Shown one piece after another: positions 26,348 through 34,656 of a stretch of 64,000 nt of DNA; position 1 is the first letter of the stretch; each line of letters begins with the position of its first letter. A program made the translations under genes and the position numbers. Under the pieces are notes generated by a model that was not told the DNA's origin, did not search any database, and saw nothing but the letters and a program-made list of their open reading frames with translations. This DNA comes from DATLZU01 sp051293835 (GTDB taxonomy: Bacteria; Nitrospirota; Nitrospiria; Nitrospirales; Nitrospiraceae): the NCBI GenBank assembly GCA_051293835.1, contig JBPKMA010000008.1:1-64000 (forward strand). Reading direction: 5' to 3'.

Positions 26348-27970
26348 TCAAGGCACATCCTGGGCGCAGCGGAACCCGAGGGTCGGCCCCCAGTAGGTCA
26401 TCTCGTCCCAGCTCCGGTAACTGGCGCGCAGCTCAAGGGGCCGCTCATTCCAATCCCCGCCCCGCAAGACGCGGAAGGAACCGCGGAGCGGCCCCTGCGG
26501 ATCGCGGGCAGGCGACATCTGGTAGAAGTCCTCGGCATACCAGTCTTTCACCCACTCCCACACGCTGCCGACGAGATCATAGACCCCGTAGGGGGACACG
26601 GTGGCCGCCTGGCTGCCGATCTGTTCCGTGCCGTTCGCGCCAGCCTTGATCTCGCCGTTCTTGGGACGCCCCTTGATCATCTCCTCGCTGTTACCCCAGG
26701 GATAGCGCCGTCCGTCCGTCCCGCGCGCGGCCTTTTCCCATTCAGCTTCAGTAGGCAGGCGTTTACCGCGCCATTCACAATAGGTCCGCGCCTGCATCCA
26801 CGTGACGTTGGTGACCGGATGCTGCGCGCGTTCGGGATCGTCGAACGCTTGGCGATCTTTAGGCGGCGTGCAGCCGCCCCCCTCGACGCACTGGCGATAC
26901 TGGGCGTTGGTGACCTCGTACTTGTCCAGCCAGTATGAGCTGAGATACACTCGGTGCATCGGTCGCGAATCCGGCAAGCCGTCCTCCGCTCCCATCAGGA
27001 ACTCGCCGGCTGGAATCAGAACCATTCCCTCCGGGGGACTGATCCCTTGCCGGGCCAACTTGCGCAACTCTTCCTGCTGCGCCGCCTGCAATTGCTGATT
27101 GACTTTGGCAATCTCGGGCTCGTCGTCGCCGGTCGGCAGCCGCCCTTGCGGAGGCGTCGGCGGAATCCGTGCGGCTGGCGGAGAAGTCGTCTCGGCCTTC
27201 GCCGACCCACCAGAGGGTTGATGACTCACCTGCGCCGCCGGAGTCGCCTCAGCGGCCCGCACCGTCTCGATCCGGACCGTGGCCCGCATCAACTCCCGAA
27301 CCAAGTCGGCCCCGCCACCTTTGGCCTTGCGCTCCTTGCCGCCTTTGCCAATCGACGTAAAATCGAAGTCGGGGATGTTCGCCAACAGCGGCGTCGCATA
27401 GCTGATCGGAACGGCAAAGGCCATGCCTTCGGGCACGATGCCGGAGGGATGGCTGAACTTGGTCGTCACGATGCCGATCACCTCCCCCCGGCGGTTAAAG
27501 AGCGGGCCGCCGCTGTTGCCGGGATTGACCGCCGCATCGACCTGAAACACTCGCTGCACGCCTTTGGTGCGGACGGCCGCCACGCGCCCGCGGGTTACCG
27601 ACACCTCCCGCAGACCGAACGGAAACCCGACCGCGATAACTTCCTGATCAAGCCGCACCGCTCCCGCATAGCCTAAGGCGGCTTCGGACAGCCCCACGGT
27701 TTCGATCTTGAGCAAGGCCAGATCGTGCTCCGGATCGGCGCTGACAAGGATGGCCGGCGCGCGGAACTCGCCCGGCGTCACGACCATAATCCGCCGGGCG
27801 TTCGAGACAACGTGATGCGCGGTCAGGACATATCCGTCCGTATGCACGATGACACCGCTGCCGGCCGGCTTTTCCGCCGGAAGAACGGGACGTTCCGCCG
27901 CTCCAGCAAACGGGAGTCCGCCGGCGATCGCCAGCGACACCGCCAATGTCAGCCACACCGATCGTTTCAT
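26348..27970 (-). CDS. Secreted trypsin-like (S1C) protease fused to FGE-like domain
   Basis: 540 residues. Signal peptide 1-24. The protease domain is of HtrA type with the triad His53 (TAHHVV), Asp83 (EHDLALLK) and Ser153 (GNSGGP). A low-complexity, helical linker follows (about 225-330), then a formylglycine-generating-enzyme/SUMF1-type domain (from GMVLIPAGEFLMGAEDG to LGFRCAQD). The usual PDZ domain is absent. In true FGE the catalytic Cys pair lies just before the Arg-rich segment; here that place reads PLELRASYRSWDE with no Cys. The domain is therefore probably a binding module. The start overlaps the DUF3365 gene stop (ATGA). Confidence 0.88.
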   Translation of the reverse strand: MKRSVWLTLAVSLAIAGGLPFAGAAERPVLPAEKPAGSGVIVHTDGYVLTAHHVVSNARRIMVVTPGEFRAPAILVSADPEHDLALLKIETVGLSEAALGYAGAVRLDQEVIAVGFPFGLREVSVTRGRVAAVRTKGVQRVFQVDAAVNPGNSGGPLFNRRGEVIGIVTTKFSHPSGIVPEGMAFAVPISYATPLLANIPDFDFTSIGKGGKERKAKGGGADLVRELMRATVRIETVRAAEATPAAQVSHQPSGGSAKAETTSPPAARIPPTPPQGRLPTGDDEPEIAKVNQQLQAAQQEELRKLARQGISPPEGMVLIPAGEFLMGAEDGLPDSRPMHRVYLSSYWLDKYEVTNAQYRQCVEGGGCTPPKDRQAFDDPERAQHPVTNVTWMQARTYCEWRGKRLPTEAEWEKAARGTDGRRYPWGNSEEMIKGRPKNGEIKAGANGTEQIGSQAATVSPYGVYDLVGSVWEWVKDWYAEDFYQMSPARDPQGPLRGSFRVLRGGDWNERPLELRASYRSWDEMTYWGPTLGFRCAQDVP

Positions 27971-28755
27971 TGCCGGATGGGAATCATCACGCTGATTGCG
28001 CCCGCGTTCTGGCCGAGCTTCAACCCCTCGCGTGGATACCCGGTGCGATCCAGCTCGCCCTTCGGTTCCCCGTGACAATCGAGGCACTGTCGGGTCGTGT
28101 ACAGCGGAAACATCAGACGCAACGAACCGCTTCGGGCTGTTACCTCGCTGATCACCTTTTCGCGAGGGAATGCCGGGTCCGCGAACGCTTCCAGCGCCGC
28201 CCGCTCCATCGCATCCGGCGCATTACGGGGATTCCGCGGAGACAGGGCCGTCTGCTTCAGACGCACACCGGTCCGTTCGGTAAATCGCGCGGCCACCCGC
28301 GCGCCGAAGACCGCCGGGATAAATCCTTTAAACCCCACATCGGGGCGATTGAGTTCCGGCTGCGCGTCCGCGATCACTTGCTTGCTGACCAAGACCAGCT
28401 CCCTAAGCAATCGCTTGGCGCCGTCGGGGATGCGGGCTTCCTCCAACTCCGTGAGATCCACGCCGGACCGGCTCCGGAACATGTCCACGAGCTGCCGCTC
28501 AAACACATCGGGCGTGAACCCCTTGTCCGCCCGCGTGCGATCGTCGAAGAGAGATTGGTTGTCGTTGATGACGGCGCGCCCAGAGTCCAGCAGAATCGCC
28601 AGAAGGCGGGCGGTGTGCTCGAATTCCAGAACGGTTTGAAACGGGACACCGGCGTCCGGGCTTCGCTCACGGGTCGCGGCCGCTTCGCGTTCACCTCCTC
28701 CGCAGACCATGAAGACTACCATCGGCGCGAACATCCAGCACAGGCGACGAAACAT
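27967..28755 (-). CDS. DUF3365 (Tll0287-like) haem-binding secreted protein
   Basis: About 262 residues. An N-terminal hydrophobic segment (LCWMFAPMVVFMVCGGG) serves as signal peptide or lipid anchor. The C-terminal part has one c-type haem motif, QCLDCHGEPKGE (first Cys near 224), preceded by LRLMFPLYTTR, which fits the DUF3365/Tll0287 sensor-like fold. Such domains are thought to be redox or gas sensors in the periplasm. The frame is open to a GTG at 28812; the ATG at 28755 is preferred because it starts the signal peptide. It is coupled to the protease-FGE gene. Confidence 0.82.
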   Translation of the reverse strand: MFRRLCWMFAPMVVFMVCGGGEREAAATRERSPDAGVPFQTVLEFEHTARLLAILLDSGRAVINDNQSLFDDRTRADKGFTPDVFERQLVDMFRSRSGVDLTELEEARIPDGAKRLLRELVLVSKQVIADAQPELNRPDVGFKGFIPAVFGARVAARFTERTGVRLKQTALSPRNPRNAPDAMERAALEAFADPAFPREKVISEVTARSGSLRLMFPLYTTRQCLDCHGEPKGELDRTGYPREGLKLGQNAGAISVMIPIRQ

Positions 28756-28901
28756 CGTGTCGATCCTGGCGCGTACGTTCGGGAGGCGACGCAGCGCAGA
28801 GACGTCCCCCACCCGGCAATCAGGTGAGAGGACATCTCGGCGTGGATGGTACTTTTGCCCTCCCGTGAAGTCAAGCCGGGAGGACCAGACGAGGAAGATG
28901 C

Positions 28902-29408
28902 TCAGCGACCCCGATGGATGTCGACCAGCACATTATCGGCATCGAGTTCGATCGTGATAGGCATGCCTTCCTGGAGCACGGAGAGCTTGCTGCCGGCCAG
29001 CGAATCGACTTCATAACTGGCCAGCCCCTCGGGGGTCGAGAGCTGGATTTCGCTCCAGTAGGGATCGGAGTAACGGACCGTACCGGCGATGAAGCGATGC
29101 TCCGGGAAAAACCGATCCGTGCGCGAGACGTCAATCAGCACATTGCCCGAATCCACCAACAGATTGAGCGGCTCCCCAACCTTCGCCTCATGGAGCCCCA
29201 CCCGATCCGCTTTCGCCGGGCTGATCGTCCGAGGCTGCAGGCCCTTCTCGGTTTTCACAAAGAGAACCCCCGACTGGATTTTGGCAATCACTCCGCTGAA
29301 CCCGTAATGGGCGGCTTGAACGAACGGCGTCATGGGCTCGGCTTTCCCCGGTGCAACCCCCATCGCCAGGAACACCCCCGTCAGAAGCACAGAGAGAACG
29401 TGTCGCAT
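28902..29408 (-). CDS. Secreted protein with duplicated beta-rich domain
   Basis: A 168-residue protein with a clear signal peptide (LSVLLTGVFLAMGVAPGKA). The mature part is two similar halves. The first ends GEPLNLLVDSGNVLIDVSRT, the second GMPITIELDADNVLVDIHRG, each preceded by a strand-rich segment beginning SGVIAKIQ or AGTVRYSD. This looks like an internal duplication of a small beta-barrel. No named family is recognised. It stands alone between the DUF3365 gene and two other secreted proteins. Confidence 0.75.
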   Translation of the reverse strand: MRHVLSVLLTGVFLAMGVAPGKAEPMTPFVQAAHYGFSGVIAKIQSGVLFVKTEKGLQPRTISPAKADRVGLHEAKVGEPLNLLVDSGNVLIDVSRTDRFFPEHRFIAGTVRYSDPYWSEIQLSTPEGLASYEVDSLAGSKLSVLQEGMPITIELDADNVLVDIHRGR

Positions 29409-29506
29409 AGCCTCACCTCTTGCCTTTCCCGAAGGGAGGGCAGGCCGGCTTGGTTCGCCGGACCCGCCGCTTCCACATCGCCTTGCACAGAACAGTGTGA
29501 TAGACC

Positions 29507-29878
29507 TCAGAACCCTCCGCCCGGCGGAGGCGGGACCGAAATCCCGTACTCCTGAACCGGCGTGACCATCAGGGCGAAGTTGAGCAGCTCATCGGCAGCG
29601 ATGTCGTTGATGCCGTGCTCGCGGTTCCGCAGCATCTTGAACCACTTGCCCATCTCGGTCCGCACAGTGCGTTGATCGCCGCGCGCCAGAGCCTCCTTAA
29701 CCAGGGTAAGCTTCTCCTGGTAGGGCTGCCAGTTCGACGTCGGATAATTGGTCTTGTAGAAACTGACGGAATTGGCGATCTCGTCCACCCACGTGGGTTG
29801 GGCGAGCGTAAGACTCACCGAACACAGCAACAGCGTGCAGGCGCCGAACGCCACCACGGACAGTCTCATCCTGTTCAT
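29507..29878 (-). CDS. Small secreted helical protein
   Basis: A 123-residue protein with GGAGG 6 bases before the ATG at 29878; the frame is open 10 codons further. A signal peptide (LSVVAFGACTLLLCSVSLTLA) is followed by a helical domain beginning PTWVDEIANSVSFYKTNYP and ending with a Pro/Gly-rich tail. A damaged paralogue lies 0.7 kb upstream (30555-30906), with WVEEIQSMVAFEKANNP in the same place. Family and function are unknown. Confidence 0.75.
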   Translation of the reverse strand: MNRMRLSVVAFGACTLLLCSVSLTLAQPTWVDEIANSVSFYKTNYPTSNWQPYQEKLTLVKEALARGDQRTVRTEMGKWFKMLRNREHGINDIAADELLNFALMVTPVQEYGISVPPPPGGGF

Positions 29879-29938
29879 GTGCCCCTCCTTCTGCTGTCCC
29901 GCGACCATTTCCCGGCCGACTGGATTCGGCCGCTTCGC

Positions 29939-30268
29939 TCAAAATGAAACGGAAGACTGAATATCCGATTCTCTCGCGTTCTCGAAGTCGGAGAGATCCG
30001 GGCCCTTCAGGCTCTTCAAATCGAAGTGGAATGTCTCGCTGTCCGGCACCTTCATCGGTTGTTCAGCGCCTTTTCCGAGTTCGCCCGGCATCGCCTCGGT
30101 CGACTTCGAGGTTGACTCCTGGCCCGGCTTGTCTTGCTTGATCTCAGCCGGAGAACCGGTCATCGTGCCCGACGGCTCCGCCGCGAGTGCGACCGGCGCC
30201 AGCGTGAACCAGACCGCGACAAGCGCCATCGTCATCAGGGTCAGGCCTATAATGTGACTGTCTCTCAT
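29939..30268 (-). CDS. Small secreted or membrane-anchored protein
   Basis: A 109-residue protein. GGAGGTGA lies 6 bases before the ATG at 30268, which fixes the start even though the frame is open 52 codons upstream. A signal or anchor segment (IGLTLMTMALVAVWFTLAPVALA) is followed by a low-complexity, charged tail (Lys, Glu, Ser, Pro) ending in KSLKGPDLSDFENARESD. No family is recognised. A GGGTGR double-repeat motif (30382-30414) lies about 115 bases upstream of the start. Confidence 0.7.
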   Translation of the reverse strand: MRDSHIIGLTLMTMALVAVWFTLAPVALAAEPSGTMTGSPAEIKQDKPGQESTSKSTEAMPGELGKGAEQPMKVPDSETFHFDLKSLKGPDLSDFENARESDIQSSVSF

Positions 30269-30306
30269 GGTGCTCACCTCCTCGTGTTGGCAGAGATTGT
30301 GTTGAC

Positions 30307-30322
30307 GCATGGCCTGTGCCCC
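30307..30322 (-). promoter_or_regulatory. Possible sigma-54 promoter
   Basis: On the minus strand the box reads GGGGCACAGGCCATGC. Its GG and GC are 10 bases apart, and it fits TGGCAC-N5-TTGC at most positions. It lies about 40 bases upstream of the secreted-protein start at 30268 and downstream of the GGGTGR motif at 30382-30414, as an enhancer-promoter pair would be. This is a single imperfect match, so it is tentative. Confidence 0.3.
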
Positions 30323-30381
30323 GGCCTTGCTGGTCAGCTGTTTATCGTAATCACGGATAGAGCGCACGGCCATCGCCGGAA

Positions 30382-30414
30382 GGGTGGATTTTCTATCGCC
30401 CGATCGGGTGATAG
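30382..30414 (-). promoter_or_regulatory. GGGTGR double-repeat motif, copy 1
   Basis: Plus-strand text has GGGTGG at 30382 and GGGTGA at 30406, 24 bases apart. The right half forms the near-perfect palindrome CTATCGCCCGATCGGGTGATAG up to one G/A mismatch (30393-30414). The same arrangement recurs at 31099 and 35645. It lies upstream of the minus-strand gene starting at 30268. It looks like a regulator-binding site. Confidence 0.5.
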
Positions 30415-30554
30415 CCGCCCACACTCATCCGGCAGCTCCGGGATCGTCTACGTCGTCGATCCAATAGATCCAATAGTCGCAGCCTCCCTCCTGGCACGGA
30501 GGCCCGCCCTCGTAGGGCATCTGTGTATATTGATTGGGAACGCTCATCGGCCTT

Positions 30555-30906
30555 TCATTTGCCGATTCCCAGCTCGATCGAGCCTGCCGTTGTACCTGGC
30601 TCCGCCGGCCGGACGCCCAACGTAAAGTTGTACAGTTTATCCGCCGCGACGTCGCTGATGTCGTGCGCCCGTTTCTGAAACATTCTCAAAAGCGGTCCGC
30701 TTCCAGCTTCACCCGTGTCGATCGCCGCGGAGCAGGCTCTCATGAATGTTGGCCAACTGCTCTTGGTGATAAGGGGTGAAATCCGAAGCGGGGTTGTTCG
30801 CCTTCTCAAAGGCCACCATGCTCTGGATTTCCTCCACCCAGATGCCTTGCGGAGAACACCGGTCCCGCGAAGAGCCGGCACCAGGCGTCTGCCATGGCCA
30901 GCTCAA
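30555..30906 (-). pseudogene. Frameshifted paralogue of the 29507-29878 secreted protein
   Basis: One frame gives WVEEIQSMVAFEKANNPASD and then HQEQLANIHESLLRGDRHG, and stops. Skipping one G in the GGG there moves to the frame EAGSGPLLRMFQKRAHDISD, then VAADKLYNFTLGVRPAEP, ending at 30555. Together these align along their length with the intact neighbour (WVDEIANSVSFYKTNYP, INDIAADELLNFALMVTP). No proper signal peptide can be read upstream of the domain. It is a decayed tandem duplicate, or one sequencing error in a gene with an unclear start. Confidence 0.75.
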
Positions 30907-31098
30907 CGTTCTCCTCCGTCGACCACTACGGGCGCCTCAGCCTCGCCGGCGTCATCGCACGACCGTCCCTCTTCGGCGGCACGCGGGGTCCTCGCACAAG
31001 GCGCCTTCGGCACCATCTCTTCCCCCTTCTCCTGCGACAACTCCGCCTGACGCAGCGGTCATCATAGGCAGCGGAAGCCCGACGGCCTATTCCCGCGA

Positions 31099-31133
31099 GG
31101 GTGGATTTTTTCTCCATCGTTCGGGTGAGAAAA
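31099..31133 (-). promoter_or_regulatory. GGGTGR double-repeat motif, copy 2
   Basis: GGGTGG at 31099 and GGGTGA at 31123, again 24 bases apart and separated by a T-rich stretch. Arms TTTTCTC and GAGAAAA flank the centre. It lies between the end of the response-regulator gene and the damaged secreted-protein gene, upstream of the latter. Confidence 0.45.
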
Positions 31134-31181
31134 CGGAAAGAGAAGAGAGGAAGAGAAGGAACAGGAAGGAACAGATTGCGC

Positions 31182-31826
31182 TTATTTTGCGTTCAGGTAC
31201 GCGAGCACCGCTTCCACGCGGCCGGCGACGCCGAGCTTGCGATAGATGTGATGGAGATGGGTCTTGACCGTATCGGGGGAGACGCACAACTGGTCGGCGA
31301 TTTCCTTGTTCCCCCGCCCCGCAGCAGCAAACGCCAGGATCTCACGTTCCCGCTCGGTGAGCGCCGCGAGCCCACCCGGTTCCTCTGCGGGGGCTCGGTT
31401 CATGGCGGCGAAGGCCGTCCGCGCGAACCCGTCCGGCATGAAGGGCGAAAGCACCGTTTCGCCCCGCGCGCTAGCGCGGATGATCCGGAGAAACTCCTGG
31501 TGGTCGGCATCCTTGAGGATGTAGCCGCAGGCGCCAGCGCGGACCGCCGAGACGATCCGCGCATCGTCGTCGTGCACGGACAGCATCAACACTTTGGTCT
31601 CCGGTAGGCAGCCGCGGATCAACCGCGTGGCGGTCACGCCGTCGAGCTTTGGCATGTCCACGTCCATCAGCACTATGTCGGGCTTGAGACGCGTGACGAG
31701 ATCGAAGGCTTCCCGGCCGTCGGTCGCCTCGCCGAGCACGGACAGATCCGGTTCCCGTTCCAGCAGCAGACGCAGGCTCTGTCGAAACAGCCGCTGATCC
31801 TCGGCAATCACAAGGGTGATAGGCAT
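31182..31826 (-). CDS. NarL/FixJ-type response regulator
   Basis: A 214-residue two-domain regulator. The receiver domain has the acidic pair in IAEDQR, the phospho-acceptor Asp55 (IVLMDVDMP) and the switch Lys in GYILKDAD. The C-terminal LuxR-type HTH runs from LTEREREILAFAAAGRGNKE through VSPDTVKTHLHHIYRKLGV. It binds DNA as a dimer, usually at inverted or direct repeats. It overlaps the sensor kinase gene by 19 bases, so the two form a cognate pair. Confidence 0.94.
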   Translation of the reverse strand: MPITLVIAEDQRLFRQSLRLLLEREPDLSVLGEATDGREAFDLVTRLKPDIVLMDVDMPKLDGVTATRLIRGCLPETKVLMLSVHDDDARIVSAVRAGACGYILKDADHQEFLRIIRASARGETVLSPFMPDGFARTAFAAMNRAPAEEPGGLAALTEREREILAFAAAGRGNKEIADQLCVSPDTVKTHLHHIYRKLGVAGRVEAVLAYLNAK

Positions 31827-34111
31827 GGCGCCTCTTGATTGGCTGGCAAGAGAACCGAAAACACCGCTCCGCCTTCGGGACGGTTCGCCGCCCAGATTCG
31901 GCCGTGATGGGCCTCCGCCACTAGCCAGCAGAAGTGTAGTCCTAGCCCCCGCCCGATCCGCAAGTCGCGGCCGTCCTTCTTGCGGAAAAACATCTCGAAC
32001 AGATGCGGCAAGTCCTCGGGTTCGATCCCGGGGCCCTCATCTTCGACGCGGATCAAGACTGCCGACTCGACCCGGCCAGGCCCTTCCCCGTGCAGGCCGA
32101 CTTCCGGCTGCGCTTCGAGCGTGACCGTAACGCGGCTCTCTGGCGGGGAATACTTGAGTGCGTTGTGGATCAAATTCATGGCGACCCGCTGCAGCCGGCG
32201 GCGGTCCGCCGTCATCCAGACCTCCTCGCGCGGCACGCGCAGACGAATGGTGACGGCTCTCGCTTCCGCTTCGCTCCGGAACAGTTGCACCACTTCTTCC
32301 AACGCCGTATTGACGGAGAACCGGGAGGTAATGAGCGGGAGACCGGAATAGCTCTCCTGATAGACGTCCAGCATATCGTTGATCATGCCCAGCAACAGGT
32401 CCGTGGTGAAGCGCAGGTCCTGAAACCAACGCCGCTGGGGTTCGGCCTGCAGTTCCTCCCGCTGCCCGAGCAGCTCCAGCGTTTTCTTGATCCCCGCCAG
32501 GGGATTCCGGATATCGTGCGCGAACATCGAGGCGAACTGACTGAGCGAGGCGAGCCGCTCGGACCGCAACAGTTGCTCCTCCAACCGTTTTTTCTCTGTC
32601 ACATCGCTCAATTGCAGCATGATGGAGACGCCGGCCCCGGCCTGTTCGACGAGGACAAAATCCGTTTCCATCACCAGCACGGCGCCGCTCGGCGTCCGCA
32701 CCCGCAGGACCGTCGCGGTGGTCTCTGCGCCGGTCTCCAGAACCTTCCGGAAGGCTTTTAGAAACGCCGCGCGGTCCGCCTCGACGAAAAGGCGCTCCGC
32801 CTGCACGCCGACCAACTCCTCGGCCCGCCGGTTCAACTTCATCTCGGCCCGGCGATTCGCACCCCGCACGATCCCTTCGGCATCAACGAGGAGCTTGGCA
32901 TCGACCGAATGGTTCCAGAGCATGCGGTAGTGCGCTTCGGACGTCGCCATCTCGCGATTCGCTTTCTCCAGTTCTTCGACGTATTTCCGCCTCTCCTCGG
33001 ATGCGCGCGCCAGCCGCTCGGTGAGATCGGCGAAGCTGGCCGCTAGGGTGTCGATTTCGACGATTCCCGAGGGCTCAGTGGAGAGCGGCAGAGGGGGAGA
33101 CTCCTGCCCGATCGATCGCACATGTTCCACCAACGCGTTGATCGGCTTGACGATGTGACGCGCCAACCGCCATCGGAACAGGGCGACAAGAGCGACCGCG
33201 CCGACCCAGAATACAGCGAGCTTCCCCATCAACACAACCAACGGAGCGTAGGTCTCCCGAGGATCCTGTCTCACCAAGACGTACCACATCACGTCCAGCA
33301 CAATCTCAGCCGGCAATGAGACCGGCGCGATCCCCACGATGCCGCCGCGGTTCCCGTGCGTATCATTGTCCACCTCCAGCCACGCGGCGGACCCCTCCCG
33401 TACACGGCCGAATCGGTCGCGCAGCGCCTGGATGCCGGTCGCTTTTCGATGCCACGCCGGCGGAAGCACGGAACAAGCCAGAACTTCCCCTTGCTCTCCG
33501 ACCAGCATCACATGCCCCGTTTCCCCGATCCGACTGCGCAAGATCGACGCGAAGAGTTCATCCTGACCGATGACTACTTTTAACGCGCCGAGCACCGCAC
33601 CGTCTTCGTCGAGAATCGGTGCCGCGACCTCCCAGAAACCGCGTCCCGACTGGTCAAGACGGAGATCTGATGCCCAGGGTCGCCGTTGGTCGAACACCAC
33701 CGGCCACCAGGGTTGGCGCTGATAGTATGTCCTCGTCGCCTCGCTCGGGACCCCTCCGACCGAACGCCCCTGTCGATCGATCACCACCAGCGAGCGAAAG
33801 TACCGGTGTTGCTCCTCGCGCCATTTGTGAAACGTAGGGGTATCCAACGTCAGCCGAGACCCCTGCCGCACGGCGCTCCGCACATCCGGCAGGGCGCTCA
33901 GACGCACGACCCATTCGACCTCTTTGGCCAGCATCAATCCGACCTTGTCGGCGCTTTGGCGGGCAAGTTCCTGGAACGTCAAGCCGATCGAAGCCTGAAG
34001 GGAGAGCTTTGCCTGCCAGTAGGCATAGGCGAGACCGATCGTGCCTGAAAGCAGACCGATCGAAAGCACGGAAAGCGTGATCAGACTTTGAAGGCTGATC
34101 CGCCTGGTCAT
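31808..34111 (-). CDS. Membrane sensor histidine kinase (Cache-HAMP-PAS-HisKA)
   Basis: 767 residues. A membrane helix lies at about 10-32. An extracytoplasmic Cache-like sensor (about 35-290, with FRSLVVIDRQGRSVGG and FWEVAAPILDEDGAVLGALK) is followed by a second helix (about 293-315), HAMP (about 316-370), coiled coil, PAS (about 390-510), HisKA with the phospho-His in MFAHDIRNPLAG (near 530) and HATPase (EDEGPGIEPEDLPHLFEMFF, GRGLGLHFC). It signals to the NarL-type regulator encoded next. The ligand is unknown. Confidence 0.94.
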   Translation of the reverse strand: MTRRISLQSLITLSVLSIGLLSGTIGLAYAYWQAKLSLQASIGLTFQELARQSADKVGLMLAKEVEWVVRLSALPDVRSAVRQGSRLTLDTPTFHKWREEQHRYFRSLVVIDRQGRSVGGVPSEATRTYYQRQPWWPVVFDQRRPWASDLRLDQSGRGFWEVAAPILDEDGAVLGALKVVIGQDELFASILRSRIGETGHVMLVGEQGEVLACSVLPPAWHRKATGIQALRDRFGRVREGSAAWLEVDNDTHGNRGGIVGIAPVSLPAEIVLDVMWYVLVRQDPRETYAPLVVLMGKLAVFWVGAVALVALFRWRLARHIVKPINALVEHVRSIGQESPPLPLSTEPSGIVEIDTLAASFADLTERLARASEERRKYVEELEKANREMATSEAHYRMLWNHSVDAKLLVDAEGIVRGANRRAEMKLNRRAEELVGVQAERLFVEADRAAFLKAFRKVLETGAETTATVLRVRTPSGAVLVMETDFVLVEQAGAGVSIMLQLSDVTEKKRLEEQLLRSERLASLSQFASMFAHDIRNPLAGIKKTLELLGQREELQAEPQRRWFQDLRFTTDLLLGMINDMLDVYQESYSGLPLITSRFSVNTALEEVVQLFRSEAEARAVTIRLRVPREEVWMTADRRRLQRVAMNLIHNALKYSPPESRVTVTLEAQPEVGLHGEGPGRVESAVLIRVEDEGPGIEPEDLPHLFEMFFRKKDGRDLRIGRGLGLHFCWLVAEAHHGRIWAANRPEGGAVFSVLLPANQEAPCLSPL

Positions 34112-34175
34112 GGAACGATACAGCCGTGGCCGCCGAGATCGAGAACGAGCAGGTCGGCCGCGCAGAACAGGGAGG

Positions 34176-34334
34176 TTACGCCGCGTGCCTGGCCTGCTCG
34201 TCTGATTCTTCGGCGAACGACCGGCCGGTGGAGGCGACCAGCCGTCGGTGCTCCGCGTCGCTTTCGCCCGCCAGAGTGGCGGCCAACACCCAGATCAACG
34301 CACACATCGTCGCCAAACCGATGATCTCGACCAT
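34176..34334 (-). CDS. 52-residue membrane protein
   Basis: The frame is open further upstream, but AGGTGG just before the ATG at 34334 and the start of the hydrophobic helix (MVEIIGLATMCALIWVLAA) fix the start. A charged C-terminal tail follows (GESDAEHRRLVAST to EQARHAA). No family is recognised. It lies between the sensor kinase gene and another small membrane protein gene on the same strand, so it is part of that operon and may belong to the signalling unit. Confidence 0.6.
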   Translation of the reverse strand: MVEIIGLATMCALIWVLAATLAGESDAEHRRLVASTGRSFAEESDEQARHAA

Positions 34335-34380
34335 GGTCCCACCTGATTGGGCGCCGCAAGCCTGATCGAAAGTCCCGCGC

Positions 34381-34596
34381 TTAGGCCGCGTGTTTGCCAC
34401 CCGTCCGGGTCGTCTCACCCTGTTCCGCCGGAAGCTCGCCGACTCCGGTCAGACCATTGAGCGGTTTCCTCGCCCGGGCATACAGAATTTCCATACAGAC
34501 GAAGAACACGAGCCACAGGACGACCAGGCCTGCCGCGATTCCCCAATATCCCCAGGACATCAGCAATTCGCTCGCGTATGAGGCCAACATTTCCAT
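34381..34596 (-). CDS. 71-residue membrane protein
   Basis: One long membrane helix (WGYWGIAAGLVVLWLVFFVC, about residues 15-37) precedes a basic segment (ARARKPLNGL) and a polar tail. No family is recognised. It sits in the same minus-strand run as the 52-residue protein, the two-helix sensor-like protein upstream and the histidine kinase downstream. It may be an accessory membrane subunit. Confidence 0.65.
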   Translation of the reverse strand: MEMLASYASELLMSWGYWGIAAGLVVLWLVFFVCMEILYARARKPLNGLTGVGELPAEQGETTRTGGKHAA

Positions 34597-34609
34597 CCGT
34601 CCCTATCAC

Positions 34610-34641
34610 GGCGGATCGCCACTCGATTGTGGCGCTCCGCC
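34610..34641. other. Strong intercistronic hairpin
   Basis: GGCGGATCGCCAC and GTGGCGCTCCGCC form a 13-bp stem with one mismatch around a 6-base loop. It lies between the 34657-35619 gene and the 71-residue protein gene. No U-run follows on either strand, so it is more likely an mRNA-stability or processing element than a terminator. Confidence 0.5.
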
Positions 34642-34656
34642 GGATCTGTACGCCTC

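Noticed and set aside
28859..28883. Hairpin CCTCCCG with an 11-base loop and CGGGAGG
   Set aside because: No T-run on either side, so not called a terminator.
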